From NCBI GenBank assembly GCA_023387715.1, contig JAEWHQ010000350.1, forward strand, positions 1 through 7,677: a stretch of DNA of 7,677 nucleotides, read 5' to 3'. Below the pieces are notes generated by a model. The model was not told the origin of the DNA. It saw only the letters and a list, made by a program, of their open reading frames with translations, and did no database searches. The translations under genes were made by a program, and so were the position numbers. Position 1 is the first letter of the stretch, and the number at the start of each line of letters is the position of its first letter. This DNA is from Pseudomonadota bacterium (lineage in GTDB: Bacteria; Pseudomonadota; Alphaproteobacteria; Rhizobiales; Rhizobiaceae). Shown one piece after another: positions 5,760-7,677 of the stretch.

Positions 5760-6711
5760 ATGAATTAGGGAAAGTCAGACCCATTTCGCGGTAGCGTTCC
5801 GGATCATTGCCCCAGTTTTCACGCACCTTCACAAACAAGAAGAGATGCACCGGCTGTTCCAGAATGTCCGCAATTTCTTTACGTGCCGACTGGCCGATAG
5901 CTTTGATTGTCTCGCCTTTATGACCAAGAACAATCTTCTTCTGACTGTCGCGCTCAACATAGATCACCTGTTCAATGCGAACAGAGCCGTCTTTGCGTTC
6001 TTCCCAGCGCTCGGTTTCGATGGTTGACGAATATGGCAGTTCTTCATGCAGGCGCAGATAAAGCTTTTCACGGGTGATTTCTGCTGCCAGCTGACGCATC
6101 GGCATGTCAGAAATCTGATCTTCCGGATAATACCAAGGGCCATTCGGCACAGCATCGGCCAGATATTTGGCCAGATCTTTACAGCCCGAACCATTCAGTG
6201 CCGAGATCATGAATGTGCGATCAAAATTGGCTTTTTCATTGGCAGCGGCTGTCAGCTTCAGCAATGCTGGCGGATCAACACGGTCAACCTTGTTCAGCAC
6301 CAGAATTTTCTTCTGGCGCACATTTTCAAAGCTTTCCAGCAGCGCTACAGCGCTATCATTCATGCCGCCCTGTGCATCAATGATCACCAGAATAATATCA
6401 GCATCTTTAGCACCGCCCCAGGCGGTGGTCACCATCGCACGATCAAGACGACGCTTCGGACGGAAAATACCCGGCGTATCGATCAGCACAACCTGACTGT
6501 CACCTTCAATGAAAATCCCACGCACCAGCGCGCGTGTTGTTTGGACTTTATGGGTGACGATTGAAACTTTTGTACCGACAAGCTGATTAACCAGTGTCGA
6601 TTTACCGGCATTTGGCGCACCAATCAGTGCAACAAAGCCTGAGCGTGTAGTGTAATTTTCTGTTCCAGCAGTTTCGATCTCAGCCGGCGCAGTTGTCTTA
6701 TTATTTTCCAT
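5758..6711 (-). CDS. era: GTPase Era
   Basis: A 317-residue Era, an essential GTPase that binds the 3' end of 16S rRNA and assists 30S subunit assembly. The GTPase domain is complete: G1 GAPNAGKST (31-39), G2 around Thr59 in QTTRALVRGI, G3 DTPG (78-81), G4 NKVD (140-143), G5 SAL (170-172). The C-terminal KH domain carries GHKG (263-266) within VLGHKGETIKAIG. A variable, polar N-terminal extension of about 24 residues precedes the G domain. ATG at 6711 is chosen because GAAGGG (6718-6723) sits six bases upstream; an in-frame GTG at 6729 would add six residues but would place the Shine-Dalgarno inside the gene. It follows rnc after 140 bases that contain a probable promoter and hairpins, and precedes recO by 27 bases. 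Confidence 0.96.
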   Translation of the reverse strand: MENNKTTAPAEIETAGTENYTTRSGFVALIGAPNAGKSTLVNQLVGTKVSIVTHKVQTTRALVRGIFIEGDSQVVLIDTPGIFRPKRRLDRAMVTTAWGGAKDADIILVIIDAQGGMNDSAVALLESFENVRQKKILVLNKVDRVDPPALLKLTAAANEKANFDRTFMISALNGSGCKDLAKYLADAVPNGPWYYPEDQISDMPMRQLAAEITREKLYLRLHEELPYSSTIETERWEERKDGSVRIEQVIYVERDSQKKIVLGHKGETIKAIGQSARKEIADILEQPVHLFLFVKVRENWGNDPERYREMGLTFPNS

Positions 6712-6721
6712 TTTCTGCCCT

Positions 6722-6749
6722 TCCGGCACGCCCGGACTTTAAAATCCGG
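6722..6749 (-). promoter_or_regulatory. Mutually exclusive short hairpins upstream of the era ribosome-binding site
   Basis: On the minus-strand transcript the order is CCGGA (6749-6745), TCCGG (6736-6732), CCGGA (6726-6722). The middle element can pair with either neighbour. The downstream pairing (five pairs, five-base loop) abuts and partly overlaps the era Shine-Dalgarno GAAGGG, while the upstream pairing would leave it free. Both stems are G/C-rich but only five base pairs long. Confidence 0.3.
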
Positions 6750-6777
6750 CCTCTTATTCTTCCAATACAAAAGCAGC

Positions 6778-6791
6778 TGTGACGCGTCACA
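6778..6791. promoter_or_regulatory. Perfect 14-base palindrome in the era leader (possible operator or RNA hairpin)
   Basis: TGTGACGCGTCACA is a perfect palindrome between rnc and era. It lies about 11-24 bases downstream of the expected start site of the TATAAT promoter, a position suited to a repressor operator or a 5' leader hairpin. An outer inverted repeat, AAGCAG (6771-6776) and CTGCTT (6802-6807), brackets it. No binding protein can be named from sequence. Confidence 0.4.
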
Positions 6792-6808
6792 CGCATCGCA
6801 ACTGCTTC

Positions 6809-6837
6809 ATTATAACCTGATTATCTGCATATTTCAT
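6809..6837 (-). promoter_or_regulatory. Probable internal promoter for era-recO
   Basis: On the minus strand a perfect TATAAT (6814-6809) follows ATGAAA (6837-6832) by exactly 17 bases. The -35 element matches the TTGACA consensus at four of six positions. The transcript would start near 6802, about 90 bases before the era ATG. This would let era and recO be expressed apart from lepB-rnc. Confidence 0.5.
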
Positions 6838-6850
6838 CATTAATGCAGAT
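6823..6850 (-). repeat. Eight-base-pair inverted repeat directly after the rnc stop
   Basis: ATCTGCAT (6823-6830) and ATGCAGAT (6843-6850) form a perfect stem with a 12-base loop, one base after the rnc stop codon. No U-tract follows on the minus strand, so it is not a standard terminator. It may stabilise the rnc 3' end or be a processing site. The -35 element of the putative era promoter lies in its loop. Confidence 0.4.
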
Positions 6851-6851
6851 T

Positions 6852-7547
6852 TCAATCCTGTTTCCATACGCCTTCGCGTAAAAGCACTTTTTCAGCGGCA
6901 ACTTGCTGCGCCAATCGCTTGGAACGGCCATCACCACGTTCTGACGGGAAGCCTGCAATGGTGACTTCCACCGTAAATTGCGGATCATGATCAGGGCCGC
7001 TGCGGCCGATCACTTCATAAACCGGATGCAGGTTGCCCTGCTGATGCGCCCATTCCTGCAATTCGGTTTTCGCATCACGACGCGCCGCACCGGTTTGCTG
7101 TGAACGGGTTTTCCAATAACGGTCAATAAACCCACGCGCTGCATCCAGACCACCATCCAGATAGATGGTGGCAATCAGTGCTTCAATCACATCGGCGCGC
7201 ACATTGGCAAGCCGCTTGTCTTTCACCGTTTTAATATCGGCACCGGTGCGGATAATATTGCCAAGCGCCAATTCATCGGCAATAGCAGCACAGGTTTCGG
7301 CATTCACCAGCGCATTCAGACGCACCGACAATTCGCCTTCAGCAGCATCGGGAAACGCATTATAGAGCATTTCTGAAATGCAAAGCCCGAGGACGCGGTC
7401 GCCTAAAAACTCCAGCCGCTCATAGCTTTCGCCCGCCTGCACCTGCACGCTGGAATGGGTTAAAGCCTTTTCCAATCGTTCAAGATTAGCGAATTTATGG
7501 CCTGTGCGCTCTTCAAGGAGCGCAAGGTTTTGTGCATCTAACGGCAT
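6852..7547 (-). CDS. rnc: Ribonuclease III
   Basis: A 231-residue RNase III, the Mg2+-dependent double-strand-specific endonuclease that processes rRNA precursors and regulates mRNAs. The signature ERLEFLGD occupies residues 43-50, giving Glu43, Glu46 and Asp50, equivalent to E. coli E38, E41 and D45. The second catalytic pair is Asp119 and Glu122 in RADVIEALIATIYLDGG. A C-terminal double-stranded RNA-binding domain runs from about 158 to 226, from DAKTELQEWAH to LAQQVAAEKVLL. Length matches the family (E. coli 226). The ATG at 7545-7547 has a modest GAG-containing Shine-Dalgarno and lies 14 bases after the lepB stop, consistent with one transcript. The enzyme is known in E. coli to cleave its own leader; any such site here would be in the upstream transcript outside this window or in the rnc-era spacer. 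Confidence 0.96.
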   Translation of the reverse strand: MPLDAQNLALLEERTGHKFANLERLEKALTHSSVQVQAGESYERLEFLGDRVLGLCISEMLYNAFPDAAEGELSVRLNALVNAETCAAIADELALGNIIRTGADIKTVKDKRLANVRADVIEALIATIYLDGGLDAARGFIDRYWKTRSQQTGAARRDAKTELQEWAHQQGNLHPVYEVIGRSGPDHDPQFTVEVTIAGFPSERGDGRSKRLAQQVAAEKVLLREGVWKQD

Positions 7548-7561
7548 GATATGCTCAACAA

Positions 7562-7677
7562 TTATGGCGCTGTAACTTCTGTATCCGGCTTACCGTTCAC
7601 CGAGGTCAGCAAACGGCTACCACGCAATTCGGATGGCCACTTCCAGATTTCCAGCGGGCTTGCCTTACCGGCAATCG
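7562..7677 (-). CDS. lepB: Signal peptidase I, C-terminal fragment
   Basis: The 3' end of a minus-strand gene that enters at the right edge. The stop TAA is at 7562-7564, and 37 codons plus two bases are visible. The decoded C-terminus contains PLEIWKWPSELRGSRLLTS and ends NGKPDTEVTAP. The WKWP..LR..RL arrangement is the usual tail of alphaproteobacterial signal peptidase I, the inner-membrane Ser/Lys protease that removes Sec and Tat leader peptides. The catalytic residues are not in the window. Placement 14 bases ahead of rnc matches the conserved lepB-rnc-era-recO order and strengthens the call. Confidence 0.85.
   Translation of the reverse strand, partial: IAGKASPLEIWKWPSELRGSRLLTSVNGKPDTEVTAP

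Noticed and set aside
6046..6564. A 172-codon plus-strand open frame opposite era.
   Set aside because: Era is certain on the minus strand. The antisense translation is Ile/His/Gln-rich, with no recognisable domain.
6712..6729. GTG start adding six residues to Era.
   Set aside because: The GAAGGG Shine-Dalgarno for the ATG at 6711 lies within this extension, so the shorter form is favoured.
1..7677. Mobile elements, CRISPR repeats, tRNA or rRNA genes, toxin-antitoxin or defence genes.
   Set aside because: No terminal inverted repeats with a transposase, no regularly spaced repeats, no tRNA-like cloverleaf or rRNA sequence, and no defence-type gene pair were seen; nearly all the sequence is accounted for by recognisable chromosomal genes.

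Overview
The window looks like ordinary chromosome from an alphaproteobacterium, most likely a member of the Rhizobiales/Hyphomicrobiales related to Brucella and Ochrobactrum. Three things point this way: the gene order lepB-rnc-era-recO, a Rhizobiales-type TIGR02301 family protein, and a dihydroorotase whose sequence resembles Brucella homologues as I remember them. By eye the base composition is near 50% G+C, lower than Brucella itself, so a lower-GC relative such as Pseudochrobactrum or Falsochrobactrum is possible. That placement is inference. No insertion sequence, prophage gene, CRISPR array, tRNA or rRNA is visible.

Layout. (1) Positions 1-65, minus strand: the first 21 codons of an SRAP/YedK/HMCES-type protein, read outward off the left edge. 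(2) Positions 154-1539, plus strand: a Nudix hydrolase behind a strong sigma70-type promoter, an exported TIGR02301 family protein, and an unrecognised 85-residue acidic protein, closed by a bidirectional hairpin terminator at 1562-1592. (3) Positions 1604-2938, minus strand: pyrC-type dihydroorotase, converging on that terminator. (4) Positions 3012-5003, plus strand: a tight three-gene operon of ygfZ (folate-binding Fe-S maintenance protein), an HD-domain hydrolase resembling YfbR 5'-nucleotidase, and a small CX5R tyrosine/dual-specificity phosphatase. (5) Positions 4987-7677, minus strand: lepB (3' end only), rnc, era and recO. The recO 3' end overlaps the phosphatase 3' end by 17 bases.

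How the genes fit together. The lepB-rnc-era-recO cluster is a conserved housekeeping group: signal peptidase I, RNase III, the Era 16S rRNA-binding GTPase and the RecO recombination mediator. A perfect TATAAT box and a 14-base palindrome between rnc and era suggest that era-recO also has its own transcription start. The SRAP/Nudix pair fits DNA and nucleotide-pool maintenance, but no SOS box is evident. PyrC supplies de novo pyrimidine synthesis.

No gap exceeds 300 bases. The longest are 1125-1281 and 6712-6851. I see no clear novel multi-gene system. The points most worth a second look are the Gln at a metal-ligand position in PyrC, the structured era leader, the recO ribosome-binding-site hairpin, and the unexplained ygfZ-HD-phosphatase operon.
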